A DNA stretch of 11,390 nt, from assembly GCA_030643455.1 (NCBI GenBank), contig DAOWLV010000052.1, positions 1-11,390 on the forward strand, given 5' to 3'. The position numbers and the translations under genes are program-made. Numbering within the stretch: the first letter of the stretch is position 1; each line of letters opens with the position of its first letter. Of this stretch, positions 1 to 8,075 are shown in pieces. This stretch comes from Candidatus Krumholzibacteriia bacterium (lineage in GTDB: Bacteria > Krumholzibacteriota > Krumholzibacteriia > LZORAL124-64-63). Below the pieces are notes generated by a model, which did no database searches, was not told the DNA's origin, and worked only from the letters and a program-made list of their open reading frames with translations.

Positions 1-47
1 AGGGAAAAGGACGGCAATAAAAAGGACGACGGAAAAAAGGATACCCG

Positions 48-51
<4 letters not shown>
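1..51 (+). CDS. 3' end of an upstream gene, probably hypC (partial)
   Basis: An open frame enters from the left edge and ends at TGA 49-51, giving the charged tail REKDGNKKDDGKKDTR. Its stop overlaps the GTG start of hypD in a GTGA junction, so it is the preceding gene of the same operon. In many bacteria the gene directly before hypD is hypC, a chaperone of about 75-90 residues that works with HypD, so hypC is the best guess. This rests on position only, because no HypC motif lies inside the window. A lysine/aspartate-rich tail is not a standard HypC feature, so another gene remains possible. Confidence 0.5.
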
Positions 52-1138
<1,087 letters not shown>

Positions 1139-1142
<4 letters not shown>

Positions 1143-2197
1143 CAGAACAACCCGACTTCAGCAAGATGAGCTGCCCGATGCCGCTGATGGACCACGACAC
1201 CATCCAGCTGGCCCACGGGGCGGGCGGCCTGCTGTCGGCCAAGCTGATCGACAAGTTGATCATGCCGCGGTTCGCCAGTCCCGAACTGGAAATGCTGGAA
1301 GACCAGGCCGTGCTTGATCTACCGCCCGGACGGGTGGCCTTTTCGACGGACACTTTCCTGGTCAGCCCCATCTTTTTTCCCGGAGGGGACATCGGCGACC
1401 TGGCGGTCAACGGCACCGTGAACGACGTGGCCATGAGCGGGGCCGATCCAATGGCCCTGAGCGTGGGTTTCGTACTTGAAGAGGGCTTTCCGATGGCCGA
1501 TTTCCACCGGGTGTTGTGCTCCATGGAAACGGCCGCCACGAGGTCCGGAGTGCGCATCGTCACCGGCGACACCAAGGTCGTGGGCAAGGGAAGCTGCGAC
1601 GGGATCTTCATCAATACCTCGGGTCTGGGGGTCATTCCCGAAGGCGTGCGGCTATCGGCCGGTTCCCTCGCTCCGGGCGATGCGGTCATCCTGTCCGGCA
1701 CCCTGGCCGATCACGGCATGGCGGTCATGACCGTGCGTGAGGGATTGAGCTTTCAGTCCACCGTGTCCAGCGACACCGCCGCGTTGAATGGGCTTGTAAA
1801 TACCATCCTGGCCGCCGGGCCGGGCACCAAAACCCTGCGCGATCCCACCCGCGGCGGTGCGGCCACCACCCTGAACGAGTTCGCCACCGCCAGCAAGGTC
1901 GGGATCAAGCTGGACGAGAGCGCCATCTCCGTACGGCCCGACGTGGCGGGGGCCTGCGAGATCCTGGGCATCGATCCCCTGTACGTGGCCAACGAGGGCA
2001 AGCTGATCGCGGTGGTACCGGTGGCGGAAAAGGAAGCCGTCCTGACGGCCATGCGCGGACATGAATACGGTCAGGACGCGGCGATCATCGGCGAGGTGGT
2101 GGCGGATCATCCGGGACTGGTGACCATGATAACGGGCCTGGGGACCGAGCGCATCGTGGACATGCCTGTGGGGGAGCAGTTGCCGCGGATCTGTTGA
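1139..2197 (+). CDS. hypE: Hydrogenase maturation factor HypE (carbamoyl dehydratase)
   Basis: HypE receives a carbamoyl group from HypF on its C-terminal cysteine and dehydrates it with ATP to a thiocyanate. This gives the CN ligands that go to the HypC-HypD complex. The 352-residue product is an AIR-synthase-like (PurM/SelD) protein: IQLAHGAGG at 22-30, FSTDTFLVSP at 68-77, a NGTVNDVAMSGADP segment at 91-104, VTGDTKVV at 141-148, and RDPTRGG at 234-240. The chain ends PRIC, with the essential terminal Cys352 present. The GTG start is set by the overlap with the hypD stop and a good ribosome-binding site. It gives about 20 residues before the conserved core, slightly more than usual. Internal ATGs at residues 10 and 17 lack a clear ribosome-binding site. 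The stop lies one base from the stop of the convergent gene at 2199. Confidence 0.97.
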
Positions 2198-2198
2198 A

Positions 2199-2852
2199 TC
2201 AGTCCCAGTACCAGGTCGCAGTCAGGGTGATGGGGAAATAATAGGCCGACTCGTAGATGACATCGTTGATGGACAGATAGTCGAAACCCAGACCCAGGCC
2301 GGCCGCGAAGGCGCGGCTCAACCGGAACTCGTAACCCAGCTGGAAATTGTAACCGATACCCGCTTCGTCCTTGCGGGTGCCGTGTTCCTGTTCGAGGGGA
2401 ACGTGATCCGGGGGAATTTCATCGATTTCGACTATGGTAAACCCGGCCCAGCCGTAACCCGCACCGGCCCGTATGAAAAAACCTTCCAGGGCCGATCCGG
2501 AATTGCCGGGATACCAGGTGACCGCCAGGGTGACAGTCTGCAGGCTGCTGCGGAACTTGTACGGGACGAACCCCTTTTCCAGCATCCAGCCGTGGTACTC
2601 CAGCCCCAGGGCCAGCTTCCGGCTGAACATGCGGCCAAAGCGGATCTGGGGAACGGCTCCGCCTTTGTAGGCCCCCTCGTCCGCGACGCCCCAATCGATA
2701 TTTCCCTCGCTGTAGCCGTAGGACACACCCACCAACCAACCCTCTCGAACGTGGGGCTTCAGGGCCGAAGCCGAACCCGCATTCAGGCAAACCATCAGGC
2801 CTATAATAGCGAGCAGTATCAGGCGATTGGAGATTTTTGGGGACGTCAGCAT
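2199..2852 (-). CDS. Secreted outer-membrane beta-barrel protein (small porin-like)
   Basis: This 217-residue protein has an N-terminal signal peptide: a basic start, a hydrophobic core at about 10-22, and SASA at 27-30 as the likely signal peptidase I site. The mature part consists of alternating hydrophobic/polar strands rich in Gly and aromatics (LVGVSYGY, LALGLEYHGW, FFIRAGAGYGWAG, FQLGYEF, AAGLGLGFDY, ITLTATWYWD). This is the pattern of a small, roughly eight-stranded outer-membrane barrel. The C-terminal strand is rich in aromatics, as expected for insertion by the BAM machinery. An AGGA ribosome-binding site lies seven bases before the ATG. The gene is read divergently from the repeat protein at 2945 and ends one base from hypE. 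It resembles the general OmpW/outer-membrane beta-barrel class, but no precise family or substrate can be assigned. Confidence 0.8.
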   Translation of the reverse strand: MLTSPKISNRLILLAIIGLMVCLNAGSASALKPHVREGWLVGVSYGYSEGNIDWGVADEGAYKGGAVPQIRFGRMFSRKLALGLEYHGWMLEKGFVPYKFRSSLQTVTLAVTWYPGNSGSALEGFFIRAGAGYGWAGFTIVEIDEIPPDHVPLEQEHGTRKDEAGIGYNFQLGYEFRLSRAFAAGLGLGFDYLSINDVIYESAYYFPITLTATWYWD

Positions 2853-2944
2853 GGGGCCATCCTAACCGAACCTTTCTGTAGACGCAAATAACATTTTGAC
2901 CTAGGATAACGTCCAACGTACGGACTTTTGGTAACCGGAAAGCG
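2853..2944. promoter_or_regulatory. Divergent intergenic region, presumed promoters
   Basis: This is the only sizeable non-coding gap and it separates two divergently read envelope genes, so promoters for both should be here. On the plus strand TTGACC at 2896-2901 is a fair -35 candidate, but the sequence 17 bases on (TACGGA) is a poor -10. A short palindrome CGTACG lies at 2917-2922 inside GTCC-N7-GGAC (2911-2925) and could be an operator half-site pair. On the minus strand only the ribosome-binding site next to the ATG is clear. The boundaries of the promoter elements cannot be set by eye. Confidence 0.4.
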
Positions 2945-4117
2945 TTGATTATCAAACGGTTAAGCCGCATTGTCATTGGTTCCCTGGCCCTGTTGATCGG
3001 GTTGGCGGTTCCGTGCGCCGCCCAACCGGATTACAACACGCCACACCACTTCGCTTCGCTGCAATTGCTGCATCCGATCGCCACCAGCGGTGATCCGGAA
3101 ACCACCACCAATTTCCGCCTGTCGATTTTTTACGGCCGTTCCGGGGCCATTCATGGTATCGACCTGAACGCCGTCGCCGGGGTGACCTCCGGAGACGTTA
3201 CCGCCTTGCAGTTGACCGGACTGTTCGCCAGTACCGGGGGATTTTTCCGGGGTATGTCCATGACCGGCGGGGTTTCCCATCTGAAAAGCGGCGGCGCGGG
3301 CTTCCAGATCTCGGGACTGGCCAACTACGATGAAGACGTCTTCGCCGGCCTGCAGATGGCAGGATTGCTGAACTACACCAGCCGCGGGTTCGCCGGGGCC
3401 CAGATCAGCGCCGTCATGAACCTCAACGATGGCGGTGGAACCTTCCTGCAGGCCAGTTCGGTGGCCAACGTCAACGCCGGCCCCTTTGCCGGCGCCCAGG
3501 TGGCGGTTTTTCTCAATGCGGCCAACGCCCAGATGGGTGGTGGACAGTTCGCCCTGGTGAATTTCGCCGAAAGCCTGAACGGTATCCAGGTGGGATTCCT
3601 CAACCTGACCCATGAATTCCACGGATTGCAGCTCGGTGTCCTGAACCTCAACGACGAGTTCGGCGGCACGCCCATCGGGCTGATCAACATGGACAATCAC
3701 AGCCGCAAGGAGTGGATGTTCTACGGATCCAATCTGTCGCTGGCGAACATCGGGTTCCGCACGGTCCTGAACAAATGGTCCTCCGTCCTTTCGGCGGGTT
3801 ATGGCGATGTCCAGGGTGACGTGGAAGCCTCACTGTTCCTGGGCTGGAATTTCGGGCGGGTCATTCCCCTGACCGAACGGTGGGACCTGACCATCGATCT
3901 GGGTTACCAGCACATCATGCCCAAGAAAAGCAACAACCCCGAGGAAAATGACCGTCTGCACTATTCGCTGCAGGCCCGCGCCCTCGGGGAATTCCATTTG
4001 AACGATAGCCTGGGGATTGTCGGGGCGGTGGGCTCGAGCACCGTCTTTGACGAATACACCTCCGACGCCGAGAACAAAACGGATCTCCTTTTTTCCGCGG
4101 GAATCGTGTTGTACTGA
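2945..4117 (+). CDS. LA_2272-like surface repeat protein with C-terminal beta-rich domain
   Basis: This 390-residue exported protein starts with a signal peptide (MIIKRLSR, then a hydrophobic stretch to about 22, likely cleaved after CAA at 24-26). Residues 69-251 hold about twelve degenerate repeats of 14-17 residues with the core pattern G-x-Q-(hydrophobic)-small-x-hydrophobic-N, for example GLQMAGLLN, GAQISAVMN, GIQVGFLN and GLQLGVLN. These resemble the LA_2272 surface-repeat family first named in Leptospira. Residues from about 255 to the end look like beta strands and finish SAGIVLY, with a terminal aromatic as in outer-membrane barrels. The start is TTG: there is no ATG or GTG between the in-frame stop at 2897-2899 and the signal peptide, and GGAAAG lies just upstream. 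Its stop overlaps the next ATG (TGATG), so it is coupled to the DUF3943 gene. Function is unknown, and surface exposure is inferred. Confidence 0.8.
   Translation: MIIKRLSRIVIGSLALLIGLAVPCAAQPDYNTPHHFASLQLLHPIATSGDPETTTNFRLSIFYGRSGAIHGIDLNAVAGVTSGDVTALQLTGLFASTGGFFRGMSMTGGVSHLKSGGAGFQISGLANYDEDVFAGLQMAGLLNYTSRGFAGAQISAVMNLNDGGGTFLQASSVANVNAGPFAGAQVAVFLNAANAQMGGGQFALVNFAESLNGIQVGFLNLTHEFHGLQLGVLNLNDEFGGTPIGLINMDNHSRKEWMFYGSNLSLANIGFRTVLNKWSSVLSAGYGDVQGDVEASLFLGWNFGRVIPLTERWDLTIDLGYQHIMPKKSNNPEENDRLHYSLQARALGEFHLNDSLGIVGAVGSSTVFDEYTSDAENKTDLLFSAGIVLY
3149..3697 (+). repeat. Tandem protein-level repeats, about 12 units of 14-17 residues
   Basis: This stretch encodes residues 69-251 of the surface protein. 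Units begin at the G-x-Q or related step: GIDLNAVAG, ALQLTGLF, GMSMTGGV, GFQISGLA, GLQMAGLL, GAQISAVM, FLQASSVA, GAQVAVFL, GGQFALVN, GIQVGFLN, GLQLGVLN and GTPIGLIN. The early units run about 16 residues and the last four about 14. The units differ enough in sequence to look like an old expansion. Such short regular strands suggest a beta-solenoid or repeated hairpins, which is inference. Confidence 0.75.
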
Positions 4118-5586
4118 TGAAATTGAAGATGTTCGGCAGCCTCGTGTTTGTTCTGCTCCTGCTGGGAGTCGTGCCGGCTTCCGCCCAGACCGATCCCGTG
4201 ATCGACCCCGATCAGCCCGGTGCCCCCCTGCCCCCCGAGCAGTGGGACAGCACCGAACCGGAACCCATCGACTGGGACGGGGCCCACTATTCGGCCCTCA
4301 CCGACACCTTCATCGTGGAAAAGAACTTCCTGCGGACCAGCGTGGAAGTCGTGGGACTGAACACCCTGATCTGGTTCTACGACCGATATATCCGGGAGGG
4401 CGGCACCAACCCGGGGTTCCGCATCGGATTCAACTCCTGGGAGGAAAACCTCGCCAACGGTTTCGAGTGGGACGACAACAACTTCGCGACCAACCAGTTT
4501 GCCCATCCCTACCACGGCAGCCTGTACTTCAACGCCGCCCGCAGCAACGGGTACACGTTCTGGGAATCGGTGCCCTTCACGTTTGCCGGCAGTTACCTGT
4601 GGGAGTTCTTTTTCGAGGTTCACCATCCGTCGATGAACGACTGGATCGCCACCAGCGTGGGCGGCATAACCATGGGTGAAATGCTCAATCGGTTGTCCAT
4701 GACCGTGCGCGACAACACCGCCCGCGGCGGCTCCCGCAACTGGCGCGAGATCGGCGGCATGCTCATCAACCCCATGGCGGGCCTGAACCGCATCTTCGAC
4801 GGCGACTGGAACCGGGTCTACGCCAACAGTCCGGACCGTTACCCCGACAATTTCCGCTCCCAGATGGATATCGGCTTCCGCACCGTCGCCGACGAAAAGT
4901 TGTGGTCCACGGACACGACCCGGGTCTACATGAAGTTCGACTTCGAATACGGTGACATGTTTTTCGGTGACATGGACAAACCCTTCGACTCCTTCGACTT
5001 CGACCTGCAGCTGAATTTCTCCGATGTCACCCTGTTTGGGCGCGCGGACGTCAACGGAGTGCTGGCCGGGACGTTCCTGAAGGAAACCGACCCCGCCTCG
5101 CATATCCTGGCCGGGTTCCTCCACTACGACTACATCAACAACTCCAAGGTGGAGTTCGGATCCCAGAGTATCGGGGCGGGATTTCTGTCCCGGTTCGAGA
5201 TGACGTCAGGGCTGGAACTGAGGACCGAGATTCACAGCAGCGTGATCATTCTCGGAGCCAACAAGTCGGATTACCGCAGCACCTCGGGCCGGACCTACGA
5301 CTACGGCCCCGGCGTCAGCGTGGATTTTCTGGCCAAGCTCGGCCAGAACGGCTGGTACTTCCTTCAGGTCAGCCATACCCAGAACTGGATCCATGCCGTC
5401 AACGGCAACATCGCGGACCATTATCTGGGTGAATCCGTCATCAGGATGGACGTTCCCGTGGCCTACAACATCGGCCTGGGCCTGGAATACCGTTTGATCA
5501 ACTCCGAGCGGACCTACCGCGACTACGAAGATGTTTCCGAGCGGATCCCCGAGCTGCGCATCACCACCACCTGGTTGCTGAACTGA
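4117..5586 (+). CDS. DUF3943-family outer-membrane protein
   Basis: This 489-residue protein has a clear signal peptide (core at about 7-20, cleavage near ASAQ at 21-24), an acidic proline-rich linker at 25-55, and then a region matching my memory of DUF3943: WDDNNFATNQFAHPYHG at 118-134, FNAARSNGYTFWES at 138-151, YLWEFFFEVHHPSMNDW at 160-176, and TSVGGITMGEML at 179-190. The rest is strand-like with frequent aromatics and ends LRITTTWLLN, consistent with an outer-membrane barrel. The molecular function of the family is not known. The ATG overlaps the stop of the repeat protein by one base (TGATG), so the two are probably made together. The DUF4126 gene follows after four bases. The family call is confident, the cell location is likely, and any activity is open. 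Confidence 0.85.
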   Translation: MKLKMFGSLVFVLLLLGVVPASAQTDPVIDPDQPGAPLPPEQWDSTEPEPIDWDGAHYSALTDTFIVEKNFLRTSVEVVGLNTLIWFYDRYIREGGTNPGFRIGFNSWEENLANGFEWDDNNFATNQFAHPYHGSLYFNAARSNGYTFWESVPFTFAGSYLWEFFFEVHHPSMNDWIATSVGGITMGEMLNRLSMTVRDNTARGGSRNWREIGGMLINPMAGLNRIFDGDWNRVYANSPDRYPDNFRSQMDIGFRTVADEKLWSTDTTRVYMKFDFEYGDMFFGDMDKPFDSFDFDLQLNFSDVTLFGRADVNGVLAGTFLKETDPASHILAGFLHYDYINNSKVEFGSQSIGAGFLSRFEMTSGLELRTEIHSSVIILGANKSDYRSTSGRTYDYGPGVSVDFLAKLGQNGWYFLQVSHTQNWIHAVNGNIADHYLGESVIRMDVPVAYNIGLGLEYRLINSERTYRDYEDVSERIPELRITTTWLLN

Positions 5587-5590
5587 TCCC

Positions 5591-6193
5591 GTGACCGACT
5601 TCAACGCCGGCCTGCCCCAGATACTGATCGGGGCCGCACTGGGCCTGGGTCTGGCCGCGGCCGTTGGATTCCGCGTGTTCGTACCGTTCCTGCTGGTGAG
5701 CATCGCAGCGCGCAGCGGGCAGGTTCACCTGGCCGGGGGTTTCGAATGGCTGGGCACGGACATCGCCCTGGTCATGTTCGGTATCGCCGCGGTGCTCGAG
5801 ATGGCCGCCTACTTCATTCCCTTCTTCGATCACCTGCTCGATACGGTGGCCGGCCCCGCAGCCGTAGCTGCCGGTACGGTGCTGATGGCCTCGACACTGA
5901 TCGACATGGAACCCTGGCTCAGGTGGACGGTCGCCATCGTGGCCGGCGGCGGCACGGCGGGATTGCTGCACGGGGCCACCTCGGCCCTGCGCCTGGGTTC
6001 GACCGCCACCACCGGCGGGGCGGGCAATCCCGTTTTCGCCATGTTCGAGACGGGGGCGTCCACGGCGATGACCATCCTGGCCCTGCTGCTGCCGTTGATC
6101 GCTTTGGCGCTGGTTCTGTACCTGATCGTGCGGACCATACGGATGGCCGGAGGATTGGCCACCGGCGGTATGCGGTGGCTGAAGCGCCGGTGA
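5591..6193 (+). CDS. DUF4126-family integral membrane protein
   Basis: This 200-residue, very hydrophobic protein has about four to five membrane segments (near 8-38, 56-76, 86-104, 112-127 and 158-181), so it should sit in the inner membrane. The sequence GLGLAAAVGFRVFVPFL at 18-34, the polar cluster FFDHLLD at 78-84 after a Glu at 70, and the small-residue loop TTGGAGNPVF at 140-149 followed by Glu153 fit the DUF4126 family, whose function is unknown. The C-terminus is basic (KRR), probably cytoplasmic. The GTG start lies four bases after the DUF3943 stop with no strong ribosome-binding site of its own, suggesting translational coupling. Its stop is three bases from the stop of the convergent ACT gene. 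Confidence 0.82.
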   Translation: MTDFNAGLPQILIGAALGLGLAAAVGFRVFVPFLLVSIAARSGQVHLAGGFEWLGTDIALVMFGIAAVLEMAAYFIPFFDHLLDTVAGPAAVAAGTVLMASTLIDMEPWLRWTVAIVAGGGTAGLLHGATSALRLGSTATTGGAGNPVFAMFETGASTAMTILALLLPLIALALVLYLIVRTIRMAGGLATGGMRWLKRR

Positions 6194-6206
6194 TCCCTAC
6201 ACCGGC
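6186..6206. terminator. Hairpin spanning two convergent stop codons, possible bidirectional terminator
   Basis: GCCGGTG (6186-6192) and CACCGGC (6200-6206) form a perfect 7-base stem with a 7-base loop. The loop holds the three-base gap between the two convergent genes and the ends of both stop codons. A run of five T lies at 6215-6219 on the plus strand, eight bases beyond the stem, which is further than in a classic intrinsic terminator. It may end or attenuate transcripts from one or both sides. The stem is clear, the function is inferred. Confidence 0.4.
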
Positions 6207-6676
6207 CAGACGAATTTTTGCCTGAGACATTCCACCGTACGGTCGCGGTCCATGGTATCAACCACCACCGAGATGCTGTTGACCGACGAACACACAGTGT
6301 GGGCGTTGATTCCTTCCACACAAAGGGCGGAAAACACCTCGCTGGCCAGGTTGTGCTTTTCCAGGAAATGTGGCCCGTAGAGGGTGAGGATCACCATGGG
6401 CGCGTGGGCCTCGAGCTTGTTCGGCTGGTACTCTTCGCGTATTTCATCCAGCAGGTCACGGTGTTCGGCAAGTTTTGCGGTGCTAAGGCAGAAGGACATG
6501 TTCTTGTCCCCGTCCGGGCCGTTGCCGATACTGAGATAGGACAACGAAATCCGGGCCTGGCCGAATTTGCCCAGGATGCCGCAGGCCTTGCCCGGGCGCC
6601 AATCGAAGCCGAGAACCTCCACCAGGCAGAGGTCGCCGCGTTCCATCAGGCCTCCGCATACGATCTTGTCGGTCAT
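6197..6676 (-). CDS. Stand-alone tandem ACT-domain protein
   Basis: This 159-residue protein appears to consist of two ACT domains, the ligand-binding folds that usually sense amino acids. The first spans about 15-85 (LCLVEVLGF, then GILGKFGQARISLSYLSIG). The second spans about 92-157 (PMVILTLYG, then VFSALCVEGINAHTVCSS and SISVVVDTMDRDRTVECL). The second resembles the regulatory ACT domains of aspartate kinase, but no kinase or other catalytic domain is present. The ATG is preceded by AGGAG at 8 bases. It is the last visible gene of the minus-strand operon, 25 bases after the histidine kinase, so it is likely co-transcribed with the hydrogenase genes. It may regulate a partner through a small metabolite; the ligand and partner are unknown. 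Confidence 0.8.
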   Translation of the reverse strand: MTDKIVCGGLMERGDLCLVEVLGFDWRPGKACGILGKFGQARISLSYLSIGNGPDGDKNMSFCLSTAKLAEHRDLLDEIREEYQPNKLEAHAPMVILTLYGPHFLEKHNLASEVFSALCVEGINAHTVCSSVNSISVVVDTMDRDRTVECLRQKFVWPV

Positions 6677-6684
6677 GGCCGGTT

Positions 6685-6689
6685 CTCCT
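6685..6689 (-). promoter_or_regulatory. Ribosome-binding site of the ACT gene
   Basis: AGGAG on the minus strand, eight bases before the ATG at 6676, in the 25-base gap after the kinase stop. It is one of the few strong independent ribosome-binding sites in this operon and suggests that the ACT gene is translated on its own. Confidence 0.55.
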
Positions 6690-6701
6690 GTTCGGGCTGC
6701 A

Positions 6702-8075
6702 TCATCGCCGCCTCTTCCTGGACTTGCGCGGCAGGGTCACGGTGAAGGTCGACCCTCGTCCAACCGTGCTGTCCACCTCGATGGTTCCGCCCAGTTCCTC
6801 GACGAATTTCCTGACGATCGCCAATCCCAGCCCCGTGCCCAGGGTCGACGTTTCCCGTGCCTCGGTGGAACGGTAGAACTCATCGAAGATCAGGTCCTGT
6901 TCCTCTTCCGCTATCCCGATGCCCTGGTCCTCCACCACCAACCGCACCCGCTTGCCCGTGTCCACCAACCGCACCGACACCCGGCCGCCTTCGCGGTTGT
7001 AGCGGATGGAATTGTTCACCAGGTTGGCGACAATCGTTTCGGCCATGTTTCTGATGGTGGTCAGGATGATCGGCGGGTCCGGCAGCAGGACGTTCATGGC
7101 AAGGCTGCTACGCGCAGCCAGATCCCGCTGGTCATCGACCGCCGCGGACACCAGGTCGTTGAAATCGACCTCGGTCAGGTTTTCCTCCTTGAGAATCCCT
7201 CCGCGGGTCAGGTCGGCCAGATCCTGGATGATTTTCGTCGCCTGCTTGAGCCTGCCGATCGCCCGCTCCAGAACATCGCGCACCGAAGGCGCCATGGATT
7301 CGCCGCCCAGCTCGAGGGCCGTCTCCACCCCGCTCTGGGCGGTGTTCACCGGACTCTTGATCTCGTGGGTCACGAACCTGAAGAAGTCGGTCTTGGCCCG
7401 GTCTTCAGCCAGCAGGACGGCTTGGCGGGCGGCCAGTTCGTCCTTGATGGACCGGTTGTGCTTCATGATCAGGGCCCCGACGTAGGCGCAGAACAGGATC
7501 ACCAGCCAGAACGAACCCAGGGTCATCAGGACAAAAGACAGTTCGTGGGCCACCTCGCCGGCGGTGGGTAGGTGGTGATGGGGCAGCAGTCCGAAGTATT
7601 CACCGAACACATCGGCCGTGAAAAGGAAGATGGCCAGCCAGGCGATCTGGAAGATCTCCCTTCCCTTGAACAGCAGGCTCGCGATGATCACATGAATGAC
7701 GTAGAGGAACAGGAGGGGGTTCTCGACGCCGCCCGACAGGTTCAGCAACACGGTGAGGGCCAGCAGGTCGCAGACCATCTGCACCTTGACCAGGCGAAGT
7801 TCGACGGCGATATCCACCGCCTTGAACCGCCTGTTGCGCAGTTCGTAGGCCGTATTCAACAGCAGCAGCACGGCTCCGGTCAGCATCAGGCCGCGCACTT
7901 CGATGGGCGCTTTCAGTCCCACACCGGCGATCAGCACAACTGCCATGACGCCAAAGGCCGCACCCCAGCGCAGCTTGTTGAACCAGTCAAGCCGCGCGCG
8001 CAGGGAGGCCGCCGAAACGAATTGGGATGACGCAGGTGCTATGGGTTCGTTCGGGTTCCGCAGGTCATTCCTCAC
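6702..8075 (-). CDS. Six-TM sensor histidine kinase with RegB-like GGxxNP motif
   Basis: This 457-residue membrane kinase has about six hydrophobic segments (near 36-53, 58-76, 97-113, 120-137, 141-160 and 180-204), then a short linker and a complete kinase core. The phospho-acceptor is His237 in FVTHEIKSP. The N-box is NLVNNSIRYN (351-360), the G1 box DQGIGI (383-388), the F-box IFDEFYR (396-402), and the G2 box GTGLGL (413-418). Between TM3 and TM4 is SGGVENP (114-120), matching the GGxxNPF motif through which RegB/PrrB kinases sense ubiquinone, except that Leu replaces Phe. The N-terminus and the basic tail KSRKRRR are cytoplasmic in this model. The GTG start overlaps the receiver stop (GTGA), so kinase and receiver are coupled. 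Redox or quinone sensing is inference from the motif and context. Confidence 0.93.
   Translation of the reverse strand: MRNDLRNPNEPIAPASSQFVSAASLRARLDWFNKLRWGAAFGVMAVVLIAGVGLKAPIEVRGLMLTGAVLLLLNTAYELRNRRFKAVDIAVELRLVKVQMVCDLLALTVLLNLSGGVENPLLFLYVIHVIIASLLFKGREIFQIAWLAIFLFTADVFGEYFGLLPHHHLPTAGEVAHELSFVLMTLGSFWLVILFCAYVGALIMKHNRSIKDELAARQAVLLAEDRAKTDFFRFVTHEIKSPVNTAQSGVETALELGGESMAPSVRDVLERAIGRLKQATKIIQDLADLTRGGILKEENLTEVDFNDLVSAAVDDQRDLAARSSLAMNVLLPDPPIILTTIRNMAETIVANLVNNSIRYNREGGRVSVRLVDTGKRVRLVVEDQGIGIAEEEQDLIFDEFYRSTEARETSTLGTGLGLAIVRKFVEELGGTIEVDSTVGRGSTFTVTLPRKSRKRRR

Noticed and set aside
2763..2852. Lipoprotein signal on the minus-strand barrel protein (Cys22 in LMVCLN)
   Set aside because: The residue before Cys is Val, not Gly, Ala or Ser, and SASA at 27-30 is a good ordinary cleavage site.
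2859..2887. A minus-strand promoter TTGCGT-17-TAGGAT before the barrel gene
   Set aside because: The match is poor at -35 and the -10 would overlap the ribosome-binding site, leaving no leader for it.
3961..5124. A 387-residue open frame on the minus strand opposite the DUF3943 gene
   Set aside because: It is an antisense shadow with skewed Val/Gly/Glu/His composition and no motif, while the plus strand encodes an exported protein with family motifs.
6567..7571. A 334-residue open frame on the plus strand opposite the histidine kinase
   Set aside because: It is an antisense frame of a kinase with all catalytic boxes, and has low-complexity composition.
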